Part shown: positions 1 through 8,029 of the stretch, piece by piece | Position numbering within the stretch: the first letter of the stretch is position 1 | How the letters are laid out: each line of letters opens with the position of its first letter | Source: Mycobacterium sp. E1214 | GTDB lineage: Bacteria; Actinomycetota; Actinomycetes; Mycobacteriales; Mycobacteriaceae | Assembly: GCF_001666755.1 (NCBI RefSeq) | Contig: NZ_LZJC01000123.1 | Location: 1-64,000, forward strand | DNA: 64,000 nt | Reading direction: 5' to 3' | Notes under the pieces: model-generated | Told to the model about the DNA's origin: nothing | Seen by the model: the letters and a program-made list of their open reading frames with translations, nothing else | The model's database searches: none | Program-made: the position numbers and the translations under genes

Positions 1-290
1 GGGCGGCGGCCCCCCGGCCGCCGCCGCGCCGCCGGCCTCGCAGCGCACCCGCCAGTCGACCCCCAGCGCGTCCTTGAGCGCCTCGGCGATGACGTCGGCG
101 TTGCGCTGCTCGCAGAGCCGCTTGGCCAGCGGCGCCGACTCGTGGCTGAGCACCAGCGTGTTGCCGTCGAGCGCCCGCACGGTGGCACCGGCCAGCATCA
201 CCTCGGTGGTGCGGCTGCGCTGGCGGACCTTGTCGCGCACGGTCGGCCACATGGTCCGCACCGCCGCGGCGTTGAGCTCGCCCGGGGCCG
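1..290 (-). pseudogene. dnaX: DNA polymerase III gamma/tau, internal segment, inverted
   Basis: Read on the minus strand, this stretch encodes the part of mycobacterial DnaX after the ATPase core, with recognisable pieces such as TTEVMLAGATVRAL, SHESAPLAKRL, NADVIAEALKDALGV and DWRVRCE, followed by an Ala/Gly/Pro-rich linker that runs off the window. DnaX is the clamp-loader/tau subunit of the replicative polymerase. The C-terminal end of the same protein lies just downstream on the plus strand, so the gene is split in opposite orientations around 290-330. The reading frame is open with no internal stop. This is either a real inversion breakpoint or an assembly error in the GC-rich linker. 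Confidence 0.8.
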
Positions 291-329
291 CCCGCCGCCC
301 GGGGAGCCGGGCCGGTCGCGCCGACGCAC

Positions 330-494
330 CGGGAACCCCCGCCCGATCCGGCCTCCGCGCAGCGCGACGAAGAGGAGCACATGCTCGCCGAGGCCGGCCG
401 CGACGAGCCGGCGGGGCCGCGCCGCGACCCCGAAGAGGTCGCCCTGGAGCTACTGCAGAACGAGCTGGGCGCCCGCCGCATCGACGGCGGCTAG
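330..494 (+). pseudogene. dnaX: DNA polymerase III gamma/tau, C-terminal end
   Basis: The plus strand encodes the typical mycobacterial DnaX C-terminus: an acidic QRDEEEHMLAEAG stretch, then RRDPEEVALELLQNELGARR and a TAG stop at 492-494. It converges on the Rv3720-like methyltransferase, which is the native arrangement, so this piece is in place and the 1-290 segment is the flipped one. In this frame a TGA lies at 273-275, so the fragment cannot continue leftward as a full gene. The limits near 330 are approximate because the proline-rich linker has no landmark. Confidence 0.8.
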
Positions 495-511
495 CTCGCC
501 GCGGGCGCGGT

Positions 512-1822
512 TCACGGCGCCCACCACGGACGCAGCGGCAGGCCGTGGTCGTCCGCCGCGTCGACCTTGGTGGCCAGCACGTGGTGTAGCTGGAGGTTGT
601 TCTGCTCGAACGCCACCCGCGACGCCGCCATGTACAGCCCCCACACCTTCGCGGTCGGCAGGCCGACCTCGGCCACCGCAACGTCCCAGTTCCGCACCAG
701 GTTTGCGCACCAATCGCGCAACGTCATCGCGTAGTGGTGCCGGAAGTTCTCCGTGTGCAACACCTCGAACCCGACGTCCTCGATCTCGGTGGTGATGCGT
801 CCCGACCCGGTGAGCTCCCCGTCCGGGAACACGTAGCGGTCGGTGAACCCGCCCGCGAACGACGTCGACGAGTTGTCGCTGCGGGTGATGCAGTGGTTGA
901 GCAGCAGACCGCCGGGCCGCAGCTTGGCATGCAGGAAGCCGAAGTAGGCGGGGTAGTTCTTGACGCCGATGTGCTCGGTCAGGCCGATGGACGACACCGC
1001 GTCGAACCCGCCCTCGCGCACGTCGCGGTAGTCGGTATGGCGCACCTCGGCCAGCGCGTCGAGCCCCTCGGCGCGGATCGCCTGCCGCGCCCACTTCGCC
1101 TGCTCGGCCGACAGGGTCGCGCCGATCGCGCGGACCCCGCGGCGCGCCGCGTAGCGCACCATGCCGCCCCAACCGCAGCCGACGTCCAGCAACCGGTCGC
1201 CGGGCCGCAGTCGCAGCTTGTCGAAGACCAGCCGGTACTTGTTGTCCTGTGCCTCCTCCAGCGTCGCGCCGGCGTCGGCGTAGACCGCGCAGGTGTAGGT
1301 CATCGACGGCCCCAACACCCACTCGTAGAAGCTGTTCGAGACGTCGTAGTGGTGATGGATGGCCTCGGCGTCGCGGCTCTTGGTGTGCATCAGCCCGTCG
1401 GCGACCCGTCGCCACCGCGGTCGGGTCTCCTGCGGCGGCGGCGCGATCGGCACCAGCCGCTCGACCCCCAGCGACCGCACGACCTGCGCCAGCACCCGCG
1501 CCGGGGGCCGCTTGAACTGCACCCGGTCGGTCAGCGTCTTGAGCAACTCGTAGGGGTCGCCGGGATGCACCCCGCAGGGCTGCAGGTCACCCGCGACGTA
1601 CGCGCGGGCCAGGCCGAGCTCGCCCGGCGCCGTGGCCAGGTAGGTGGCCCCGCGGGGGGTCCGCAGCTCCAGGCCGAGCTCGGCGTCCGCACATCCCGCG
1701 GTGCTGCCGTCATAGGCGGTGAACTTCAACGGGTGGCGGCCGGTCGCGGCGAAGATCTCCAGGATCTGCGCCATGGTGAGTTTGCCGCTGCTGGTACGGA
1801 ACGGTTCCCGCGTCGTCGTCAT
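512..1822 (-). CDS. SAM-dependent methyltransferase, cyclopropane-fatty-acid synthase family (Rv3720-like)
   Basis: A 436-residue protein of the CFA-synthase/mycolic-acid methyltransferase family. The SAM-binding loop LLDVGCGWGG is at about residues 211-220, preceded by the family's HHHYDVSN segment near 156-163. An N-terminal region of about 150 residues precedes the methyltransferase fold, as in bacterial CFA synthases, which add a methylene to phospholipid acyl double bonds. The ATG start gives a 4-bp overlap (1819-1822) with the upstream FAD-oxidase gene, so the two are almost certainly co-translated and probably act on one lipid substrate. The substrate is not known to me. Confidence 0.85.
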   Translation of the reverse strand: MTTTREPFRTSSGKLTMAQILEIFAATGRHPLKFTAYDGSTAGCADAELGLELRTPRGATYLATAPGELGLARAYVAGDLQPCGVHPGDPYELLKTLTDRVQFKRPPARVLAQVVRSLGVERLVPIAPPPQETRPRWRRVADGLMHTKSRDAEAIHHHYDVSNSFYEWVLGPSMTYTCAVYADAGATLEEAQDNKYRLVFDKLRLRPGDRLLDVGCGWGGMVRYAARRGVRAIGATLSAEQAKWARQAIRAEGLDALAEVRHTDYRDVREGGFDAVSSIGLTEHIGVKNYPAYFGFLHAKLRPGGLLLNHCITRSDNSSTSFAGGFTDRYVFPDGELTGSGRITTEIEDVGFEVLHTENFRHHYAMTLRDWCANLVRNWDVAVAEVGLPTAKVWGLYMAASRVAFEQNNLQLHHVLATKVDAADDHGLPLRPWWAP

Positions 1823-3249
1823 CGCCGTTGTACCGCCTTTGCGTAGAGATCGAGAAGACGGGCATGGGGATCGTAAGCCTTCTTGACCGTGCTGTAGGCC
1901 TCGCCGCCGTACAACTCGGCGAAATCGTCGCGGGAGTAGAAGGAGTCGGAGTACAGCGATTTGTGCCCGTCGAGCTCGCTCACCTTCGCCTCGATGGCGC
2001 GGTTGGTCGCGCCCGCCGCGCTCCCCTCCGGCCCGGCGGGTACCGAGGACCAGAAGCCGACGTTGACGTAGGTGCGGTCCGGCCGCATCGGGTACAGCGG
2101 CCAGCCGTCGGGATCGCGTAACCGCACCGGGCACAACCAGATCGGGGTGATCGGCACCGTGGCCGTGAACCATTCCAGGAAGTCGCAGGTCCGTTCGACC
2201 GGGACCTCGATGTCCTGCACCACCCGCTCACGCTCCGGGCGGCCGCGGCGCCGCTCGATCCGGTCCGACACCCCGAAACGGCGGTCCAGGGCAATGAGTT
2301 TCGAATAGACGCTGCTGCGCCGGTAGCGGCGCGGCCACCAACGCCGCACCCGCGGGTTCTGCAGGCCTAGCGCCCGGGAGCACCAGAACCAGTCGGTGTC
2401 CCAGCGCCAGAAGTAGTCGTGGATGGTCAGCCGGTCGTCTTTGACGGCGCCGTTCGCGCCGTCGTGGCGGATCGACTGGTAGTAGATCCCCGCCCCGGTG
2501 TAGTCGCTGACCGGTCCCGGGGTGGTGGTCCGCCGCCCGACGCACAGGTAGCTCTCGTCGGGCGAGAAGACCACCCCGTCGAGGTAGTCGACCGGCAGGC
2601 CGCCGTGGCCGCCGGTGTCGACGATGCGCTCCAGTGCCGCGAGCAGGTCGGGCAACGTGTGAAACCTGATGTGGCGCAGTGCCACAAACGGCGCGACGGG
2701 CTCCAGCTCGATCCGCAACCGCGTCGAATAACCCAGCGTCCCATAGGAATTCGGGAAGGCACGGAACAGGTCGGCATGCTGGGTGCGCGATGCGGTGACC
2801 AAATCCCCGGCGCCGGTGAGGATGTCCATCTCCAGCACCGACTCGTGGGGCAGGCCGTTGCGGAACGACGCGGACTCGATGCCCAGGCCGCTGACCGCGC
2901 CGCCCAGGGTGATGGTCTTCAGTTGCGGAACCACCAGCGGCGAAAGGCCGTACGGCAGGGTGGCGGCGATGAGGTCCGCATAGGTGCACATGCCGGCGAC
3001 GTCGGCGGTGCGACCGTCGGCGTCCACGCCGAGGACGCCGGTCAGGCCCGAGGTGTCCAGGCCGGGCGCGTCGCGTTTGGCACGGGCGCGGAACAGGTTT
3101 GAGGTGGGTTTGGCCAGCCGGACGGCGGACGTCGCGGGAATCGATCGGTAACTCGCCAGCAACCGGTCGACGCCCGACTGGTGGGTAGAGAGTGCAGATC
3201 CGGGAACACCCACCAGAGATACCCTAGTCTTCGACACCGGCCCGTGCAC
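1819..3249 (-). CDS. FAD-binding oxidoreductase, Dwarf1/DIM-like (Rv3719-like)
   Basis: A protein of up to 476 residues with a PCMH-type FAD domain: the region around PQLKTITLGGAVSGLGIES is the flavin-phosphate-binding part. The C-terminal half has the long Trp/Tyr-rich segment seen in DIM/delta-24 sterol reductase-like proteins. It precedes and overlaps the CFA-like methyltransferase by 4 bp. CFA-synthase genes paired with an FAD oxidase occur elsewhere in actinobacteria, so an acyl-chain methylation-reduction pair (for example making a branched chain) is a reasonable inference. The start is uncertain; an internal GTG or ATG 10-15 codons downstream is possible. Confidence 0.75.
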   Translation of the reverse strand: MHGPVSKTRVSLVGVPGSALSTHQSGVDRLLASYRSIPATSAVRLAKPTSNLFRARAKRDAPGLDTSGLTGVLGVDADGRTADVAGMCTYADLIAATLPYGLSPLVVPQLKTITLGGAVSGLGIESASFRNGLPHESVLEMDILTGAGDLVTASRTQHADLFRAFPNSYGTLGYSTRLRIELEPVAPFVALRHIRFHTLPDLLAALERIVDTGGHGGLPVDYLDGVVFSPDESYLCVGRRTTTPGPVSDYTGAGIYYQSIRHDGANGAVKDDRLTIHDYFWRWDTDWFWCSRALGLQNPRVRRWWPRRYRRSSVYSKLIALDRRFGVSDRIERRRGRPERERVVQDIEVPVERTCDFLEWFTATVPITPIWLCPVRLRDPDGWPLYPMRPDRTYVNVGFWSSVPAGPEGSAAGATNRAIEAKVSELDGHKSLYSDSFYSRDDFAELYGGEAYSTVKKAYDPHARLLDLYAKAVQRR

Positions 3250-3307
3250 CCGCGCGCGGGCCGCAGACGCGGGTGATCAGCACGCCACAATTCAAGGAGG
3301 ATTCGCC

Positions 3308-3754
3308 GTGGGACAGGTGAGCGCAGAGAGCACGATCTTGATCAACGCCGAGCCCGGGGCCACCCTCGCCGCCGTCGCGGACTATCAGACGGTGCGCCCG
3401 AAAATCCTGTCTCCCCAGTACAGCGACTACCAGGTGGTGCAGGGCGGCCAGGGCCAGGGAACCGTGGCGAAGTGGAAGCTGCAGGCCACCAAGTCCCGGG
3501 TGCGTGACGTGCAGGCCGCCGTCGACGTCGCGGGGCACACCGTGATCGAAAAGGACGCCAACTCCTCGATGGTCACCAACTGGACGGTGGCGCCCGCGGG
3601 CCCCGGCTCCAGCGTGACCGTCAAGACCACCTGGACCGGCGCCGGCGGCGTCAAGGGCTTCTTCGAGAAGACCTTTGCGCCGTTGGGGCTGAAGCGAATT
3701 CAGGGCGAGGTGCTGGGCAACCTGAAGCGCGAACTGGAGACGCCGGGTAGCTAG
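3308..3754 (+). CDS. SRPBCC family protein (Rv3718c-like)
   Basis: A 148-residue polyketide-cyclase/START-like (SRPBCC) protein with the expected alternation of beta strands and a long C-terminal helix (GLKRIQGEVLGNLKREL). These proteins have a deep hydrophobic pocket; the ligand is unknown. The GTG start at 3308 is set by a strong AAGGAGG ribosome-binding site at about 3294-3300. The gene is divergent from the FAD oxidase and convergent with ami1, overlapping its stop by 4 bp. Confidence 0.85.
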   Translation: MGQVSAESTILINAEPGATLAAVADYQTVRPKILSPQYSDYQVVQGGQGQGTVAKWKLQATKSRVRDVQAAVDVAGHTVIEKDANSSMVTNWTVAPAGPGSSVTVKTTWTGAGGVKGFFEKTFAPLGLKRIQGEVLGNLKRELETPGS

Positions 3755-4512
3755 CGGGCCTGCCCCTGCGAGGCCAGGAATCCCGCGACGCCGCGCACCA
3801 GGGCGTCGGCGTATTTCTGCCGGCCCTCCGCGGACTCCATCAGCGCCGAATCCGCGGGGTTCTTCATGTTGCCGCACTCGACGAGGATCGACGGGTACTG
3901 CGCCAGGTTCAGGCCGGTCAGGTCGGAACGCCCGTAGAGCCCGCTCTGCCCGATGTAGTTGGCCGGCGGAATGCCGGAGGCCTGCAACTGGTCTCGCATG
4001 ATGCGCGCGTACTGCACCGACGGCCCGGCCTGCACCTGGTTGAGCGGCGGGGCCGAGTAGTTGACGTGGAAGCCCCGGCCCGACGGCGGTCCGCCGTCGG
4101 CGTGGATGCTCAGCACCGCGTTGGGGTGTAAGGCGTTGGCCGCGTTGGCGCGCTCGTCGACGCACGGACCCAGCCCGGTGTCGTTGGCGCGCGACAGGGC
4201 GGTGCGGACGCCGAGGGCGTTCAACTCGGCGCGCACCCGCAGCGCGGTGTCCCAGGTGAAGCTGTGCTCCATGTAGCCGGTGTTGGTGGCCGTGCCGCTG
4301 GTCTGGCAGTCCTTGGTGCCGCCGCGGCCGGTCGGCACCTGACGGTTGATGGAGCCGTCGTTGGAGCCGTTGTGGCCTGGGTCGATGAAGACGACCATGC
4401 CCGCGATGTTGGACGGGGCCGCCGTGGCGTTCGGGATGATCACTGTCGACGCGGCGACGATCATGCCGATGAGGGATCGGATGCCGACACGCCTGCTCAC
4501 TGGTAGGTCCAC
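3751..4512 (-). CDS. ami1: N-acetylmuramoyl-L-alanine amidase (Rv3717/Ami1-like)
   Basis: A 253-residue secreted zinc amidase (Amidase_3 fold) that cuts the bond between MurNAc and L-Ala of peptidoglycan stem peptides. The N-terminus (residues 1-32) is a signal peptide ending in TAA. Zinc ligands are visible as His47 (DPGHNG), Glu82 (MEHSF) and His137 (SIHADGG), and the catalytic Glu212 lies in VECGNMKN. Length and motifs match M. tuberculosis Rv3717. No cell-wall-binding domain follows, so it is the compact catalytic form. It is divergent from ybaB-recR. Confidence 0.92.
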   Translation of the reverse strand: MDLPVSRRVGIRSLIGMIVAASTVIIPNATAAPSNIAGMVVFIDPGHNGSNDGSINRQVPTGRGGTKDCQTSGTATNTGYMEHSFTWDTALRVRAELNALGVRTALSRANDTGLGPCVDERANAANALHPNAVLSIHADGGPPSGRGFHVNYSAPPLNQVQAGPSVQYARIMRDQLQASGIPPANYIGQSGLYGRSDLTGLNLAQYPSILVECGNMKNPADSALMESAEGRQKYADALVRGVAGFLASQGQAR

Positions 4513-4610
4513 GGCGCAAACCTAGCTCCGCGCGGTCTACGCTGGGTGTTTCGAATCGCCGGACAGACACGAGCGAAACCAACTCGAGACCAAGATGCGA
4601 GGGGACCGTC

Positions 4611-4958
4611 ATGCAACCCGGAGGCGACATGTCGGCGCTGCTGGCCCAAGCCCAGCAGATGCAGCAGAAACTCATGGAGGCCCAGCAGCAGCTGGCGAAC
4701 GCCGAGGTGCGTGGCCAGGCCGGCGGGGGCCTGGTCGAGGTCGTCGTCAAGGGCAGCGGCGAGGTGGTCGCGGTGAAGATCGACCCCCAGGTCGTCGACC
4801 CCTCGGACGTCGAAACCCTGCAGGACTTGATCGTGGGTGCCATGTCCGACGCCTCGGGGCAGGTCACCCGGATGGCGCAGGAGCGGCTGGGGGCGCTGGC
4901 CGGCGGCCTGGGTGGCCCGCCGGCGGGCCAGCCGCCGACCCAGATCCCGGGGCTTTGA
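4611..4958 (+). CDS. YbaB/EbfC family nucleoid-associated protein
   Basis: A 115-residue DNA-binding protein of the YbaB/EbfC family. The N-terminal amphipathic helix is rich in Gln/Met ([20 protein letters not shown]), followed by the characteristic G-x-V-x-V-x-G-x-G beta core and a C-terminal Gly/Pro-rich tail. Members form dimers that bind and bridge DNA. The gene sits 10 bp before recR, the usual dnaX-ybaB-recR arrangement, although here dnaX is displaced and rearranged. The ATG is followed by a second in-frame ATG at codon 6; the first is chosen by length. Confidence 0.9.
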   Translation: MQPGGDMSALLAQAQQMQQKLMEAQQQLANAEVRGQAGGGLVEVVVKGSGEVVAVKIDPQVVDPSDVETLQDLIVGAMSDASGQVTRMAQERLGALAGGLGGPPAGQPPTQIPGL

Positions 4959-4968
4959 TCCCGCCGAC

Positions 4969-5580
4969 ATGTTCGAAGGACCCGTCCAGGATTTGATCGA
5001 CGAGCTCGGCAAGCTGCCGGGGATCGGTCCGAAGAGCGCGCAGCGCATCGCCTTTCACCTGTTGTCGGTGGAGCCGCCGGACATCGACCGGCTGACCGCG
5101 GTGCTGGGCAAGGTCCGCGACGGCGTGCGGTTCTGCGCGGTGTGCGGCAACGTCTCCGACAACGAGCGCTGCCGCATCTGCGCCGATCCCCGCCGGGACG
5201 GTTCGCTGGTGTGCGTGGTCGAGGAGCCCAAGGACGTCCAGGCCGTCGAGCGCACCCGCGAATTCCGCGGCCGCTACCACGTGCTGGGTGGGGCGCTGGA
5301 CCCGCTGTCCGGAGTGGGCCCCGACCAGCTGCGGATTCGCGAGCTGCTCAGCCGGATCGGGGCGCGGGTCGACGACGTCGACATCACCGAGGTGATCATC
5401 GCGACCGACCCCAACACCGAGGGCGAGGCGACCGCCACCTACCTGGTGCGGATGCTGCGCGACATCCCGGGGCTGACCGTGACGCGCATCGCGTCCGGGC
5501 TGCCGATGGGCGGCGACCTGGAATTCGCCGACGAGCTGACGCTGGGCCGCGCGCTGACCGGCCGCCGGGCGATGGCCTGA
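4969..5580 (+). CDS. recR: Recombination mediator RecR
   Basis: A 203-residue recombination protein that forms a ring on DNA and helps load RecA at single-strand gaps. Domains in order are an N-terminal helix-hairpin-helix ([19 protein letters not shown]), a Cys4 zinc finger ([16 protein letters not shown]), a Toprim domain ([12 protein letters not shown]... [16 protein letters not shown]) and the C-terminal Walker-B-like tail. All expected residues are present and the length equals the M. tuberculosis protein. It is co-transcribed with ybaB. Confidence 0.95.
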   Translation: MFEGPVQDLIDELGKLPGIGPKSAQRIAFHLLSVEPPDIDRLTAVLGKVRDGVRFCAVCGNVSDNERCRICADPRRDGSLVCVVEEPKDVQAVERTREFRGRYHVLGGALDPLSGVGPDQLRIRELLSRIGARVDDVDITEVIIATDPNTEGEATATYLVRMLRDIPGLTVTRIASGLPMGGDLEFADELTLGRALTGRRAMA

Positions 5581-5586
5581 CGCCGC

Positions 5587-5997
5587 TCAGCCCTTGGTGA
5601 GCTGAAACGCCCGGGTGACGGTCGAGCCCGGCTCGCCGCACCCCGCCGACATCGTCGTCCGGCCCTCGCCGGCCAGCGACACAGCGTCGAAGCTGTAGTC
5701 GACGGTCGCCGGAGCGGACGCCCCGTTGGCGCACGGCGCCTGGGCCGCCCCACTGTGGGTCCAGCGCCCGGCGACGAGGTCGAACTCCCAGCTGATCACG
5801 AAGTTCCCGCCGTCCTGCGACGTCGCCATTGTGCAGTCCGACCCGCACGGGGCGAACACCCACGCCGTCGTCTTGTCGTTGTCGGTGTAGAGCACGGTGT
5901 ACCGGCCCATCGGGACCTCCGGGGCGGCGTGGGCGGGCGCCGCAGGCGCCAGCGCGGCCGCGACGACCAGGGCGCCGCCGACGACCCCCGGCCTCAT
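5587..5997 (-). CDS. Small exported protein coupled to the gatD-murT operon
   Basis: A 136-residue protein with a clear signal peptide (residues 1 to about 25, ending AHAA) and a mature part carrying four cysteines (CGSDC, then CANG and SAGCG) that could form two disulfides. Its ATG overlaps the gatD stop as ATGA (5994-5997), so it is translated with the MurT-GatD lipid II amidation enzymes. I do not recognise a domain. M. tuberculosis has a different gene at this place (Rv3714c). An envelope role is inferred only from export and operon context. Confidence 0.7.
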   Translation of the reverse strand: MRPGVVGGALVVAAALAPAAPAHAAPEVPMGRYTVLYTDNDKTTAWVFAPCGSDCTMATSQDGGNFVISWEFDLVAGRWTHSGAAQAPCANGASAPATVDYSFDAVSLAGEGRTTMSAGCGEPGSTVTRAFQLTKG

Positions 5998-6698
5998 CGC
6001 GCCGCCAGTCGTTCGCGGCGCAGCAACTCCACCTCGGGCAGCTCCAGCGGTGCCAGCTCACCCACCACCTTGCTCAGCAGCAGGTCGGCCAGTTCGGGGT
6101 TGCGGGCCAGACACGGCCCGTGCATGTAGGTCGCGACGACGCTGCCCTGCACCGCGCCGTCGACGCCGTCACCGGCCCGGTTGCCCGCGCCCTTGACGAC
6201 CGCGCCCAACGGGGCCGCTGCGGGGCCCAGGGTGGTGCCGCCGCGGTGGTTCTCGAAACCGGTCAGGCGCTGCGTCAACCCGGCCAGCGCCGGCGTGGTC
6301 ACCAGCTCGCCGATGGTGCGCGCGGCCTGCGGGACGGTGGTGGCGTCGAGCATGCCGACGCCGTCGACGCGCTCTCCCGCCGACGTCTCATACCAGTGGC
6401 CGAGCACCTGCACGGCGGCGCAGATCGCCAGCACGGGGGCGCCGCGCTCCGCCGCGCGCTGCAGGCCCGGGTAGCGCAGCAGGTGCCGGGTGGCCAGCCG
6501 TTGGGCGTAGTCCTCGGCCCCGCCGAGCGTGTACAGGTCGAGCGACTCGGGCACCGGGTCGTCGAGCGTGATCTCGACGACGTCGGCGGCGATGCCGCGC
6601 GCCCGCAGCCGTTGGCGCAGCACCACGGCGTTGCCGCCGTCGCCGTAGGTGCCCATCACGTCGGGGAGCACCAGCCCGATGCGCACCGGGTCAGCCAC
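5994..6698 (-). CDS. gatD: Lipid II isoglutaminyl synthase, glutaminase subunit GatD
   Basis: A 234-residue class I glutamine amidotransferase (formerly annotated CobQ2). It supplies ammonia to MurT for amidating the D-iso-glutamate of lipid II in the peptidoglycan pathway. The nucleophile Cys is in PVLAICAAVQVLG and the catalytic His in ATYMHGPCLARNPELAD; the N-terminal YGDGGN segment is typical of GatD. The GTG start at 6698 overlaps the murT stop by 8 bp (GTGGCTGA), which favours coupled translation of the two subunits. A longer upstream extension has no support. Confidence 0.92.
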   Translation of the reverse strand: MADPVRIGLVLPDVMGTYGDGGNAVVLRQRLRARGIAADVVEITLDDPVPESLDLYTLGGAEDYAQRLATRHLLRYPGLQRAAERGAPVLAICAAVQVLGHWYETSAGERVDGVGMLDATTVPQAARTIGELVTTPALAGLTQRLTGFENHRGGTTLGPAAAPLGAVVKGAGNRAGDGVDGAVQGSVVATYMHGPCLARNPELADLLLSKVVGELAPLELPEVELLRRERLAAR

Positions 6699-7929
6699 GG
6701 CGCGCCAACGCCCGTTGCAGCTGCAGGAACGCGGTGTAGTTGGCGACGACCTCGACCCGCCCGGGCGGGCACGACGCGATCGCGGCGACGGTGTCGTGCA
6801 CCAGCGTGTGCGCGACACCCGCGTAGCCCAGGCGCACCGCGAGGTCGGTGCCCCGTTCACCGGCCGCCACGACTTGCCCTTTGAAGGCGTTTCCTACGTG
6901 CTCGAAGCGCACGTCCCACAACCAGGACAGGTCCTCCCCGTCGGGCACCTGCCCGTTGACGGCGATCACCACCCCGGCCGCGTGCTTGTCCACCATCGAC
7001 AGCGCCTCCTGCCACCCGGCCGGATTCTTCGCCAGCAGGATCCGCGCCTGATGCGCGCCCACCGCCACCGTGCGGTAGCGGCCGGCCACCTCGTCGACGG
7101 TCGCGACGGCCGCGACGGCCTTGGCGGGGTCGGCGCCGAGCGCGACGGCGGCGGCGACGGCCTGCGCGGCGTTGCCGCGGTTCACGGCGCCGGGCAGGGC
7201 CAACCGCATCGGCAGGGCCAGCCCGTCGGGGCCGTAGAGGGTGTCGTCGTCGAACCACCAGTGCGGGCTGGGGCGTTTGAAGTCGGCGCCGGTGGAGTAC
7301 CAGTGGTTCGCGTCGCGCACGATGACCTCGCCGCTGCGGGGGCAGCTGACCGAGTCGTTCGCCCAGGAACCGCCGGCCGCCACCCACACCACGTGCGGGC
7401 TGTCGTAGGCCGCCGAGGTCATCAGCACGTCGTCGCAGTTGGCGACGACCACCGCCCCGGGGTGCCGGGCCAGGCCGGCGCGCAGCGTGCGTTCGATGAC
7501 GTTGATCTCGCCGACGCGGTCCAGCTGGTCGCGGGACAGGTTGAGCAGCACGACGACGCGGGGATCGACCGCGTCGCAGACGTGCGGCACGTGCATCTCG
7601 TCGACCTCGAGGGCGGCCAGCCCGGCCTCGCGATGGGTGGCCAGCGCGGCGACCAGGCCGGCGTCCATGTTGGCGCCCTCGGCGTTGGTGGCCACCGGCC
7701 CCAGCGTGCCCAGGGCGGCCGAGGTCATCCGCGTCGTGGTCGACTTGCCGTTGGTGCCGGTCACCACCACCGTGCGCCGGCCGGCGCCGAGCTGCCGCAG
7801 CACCGAGCGGTCCAGCGTCATGGCCACCAGGCCGCCGATCATCGCGCCCGCGCCGCGCCCGGTCACCCGCGACGCCCAGCGCGCGCTCGCGCCGGCGGCG
7901 AGGGCGAGGCGTGCGCGGGGGGTGACCAC
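6691..7929 (-). CDS. murT: Lipid II isoglutaminyl synthase, Mur-ligase-like subunit MurT
   Basis: A 412-residue ATP-dependent Mur-ligase-family enzyme that, with GatD, converts D-Glu to D-iGln in lipid II. The ATP loop is VTGTNGKSTTTRMTSAAL near residues 56-73, the central ligase signature is NLSRDQLDRVGE, and a DUF1727-type C-terminal domain ends in NYTAFLQLQRALARRG. The Cys4 zinc ribbon described in the staphylococcal enzyme appears reduced here to a single SCPRSGE motif. It is the first gene of a murT-gatD-exported-protein operon and is divergent from dnaQ. Confidence 0.92.
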   Translation of the reverse strand: MVTPRARLALAAGASARWASRVTGRGAGAMIGGLVAMTLDRSVLRQLGAGRRTVVVTGTNGKSTTTRMTSAALGTLGPVATNAEGANMDAGLVAALATHREAGLAALEVDEMHVPHVCDAVDPRVVVLLNLSRDQLDRVGEINVIERTLRAGLARHPGAVVVANCDDVLMTSAAYDSPHVVWVAAGGSWANDSVSCPRSGEVIVRDANHWYSTGADFKRPSPHWWFDDDTLYGPDGLALPMRLALPGAVNRGNAAQAVAAAVALGADPAKAVAAVATVDEVAGRYRTVAVGAHQARILLAKNPAGWQEALSMVDKHAAGVVIAVNGQVPDGEDLSWLWDVRFEHVGNAFKGQVVAAGERGTDLAVRLGYAGVAHTLVHDTVAAIASCPPGRVEVVANYTAFLQLQRALARRG

Positions 7930-8029
7930 CCGGGCATTTTAAGGGCGGGCGAGCGCCGGCATCGAATTCCTACCGACACGGCCGCTCAACGACCGGGCGA
8001 TGTCGGTCGGACGTGCCATCCTGACGTTC

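Noticed and set aside
3224-4867. Minus-strand 547-codon frame over the SRPBCC and amidase genes
   Set aside because: Only the amidase frame shows a signal peptide and zinc motifs. The longer frame has no coherent domain.
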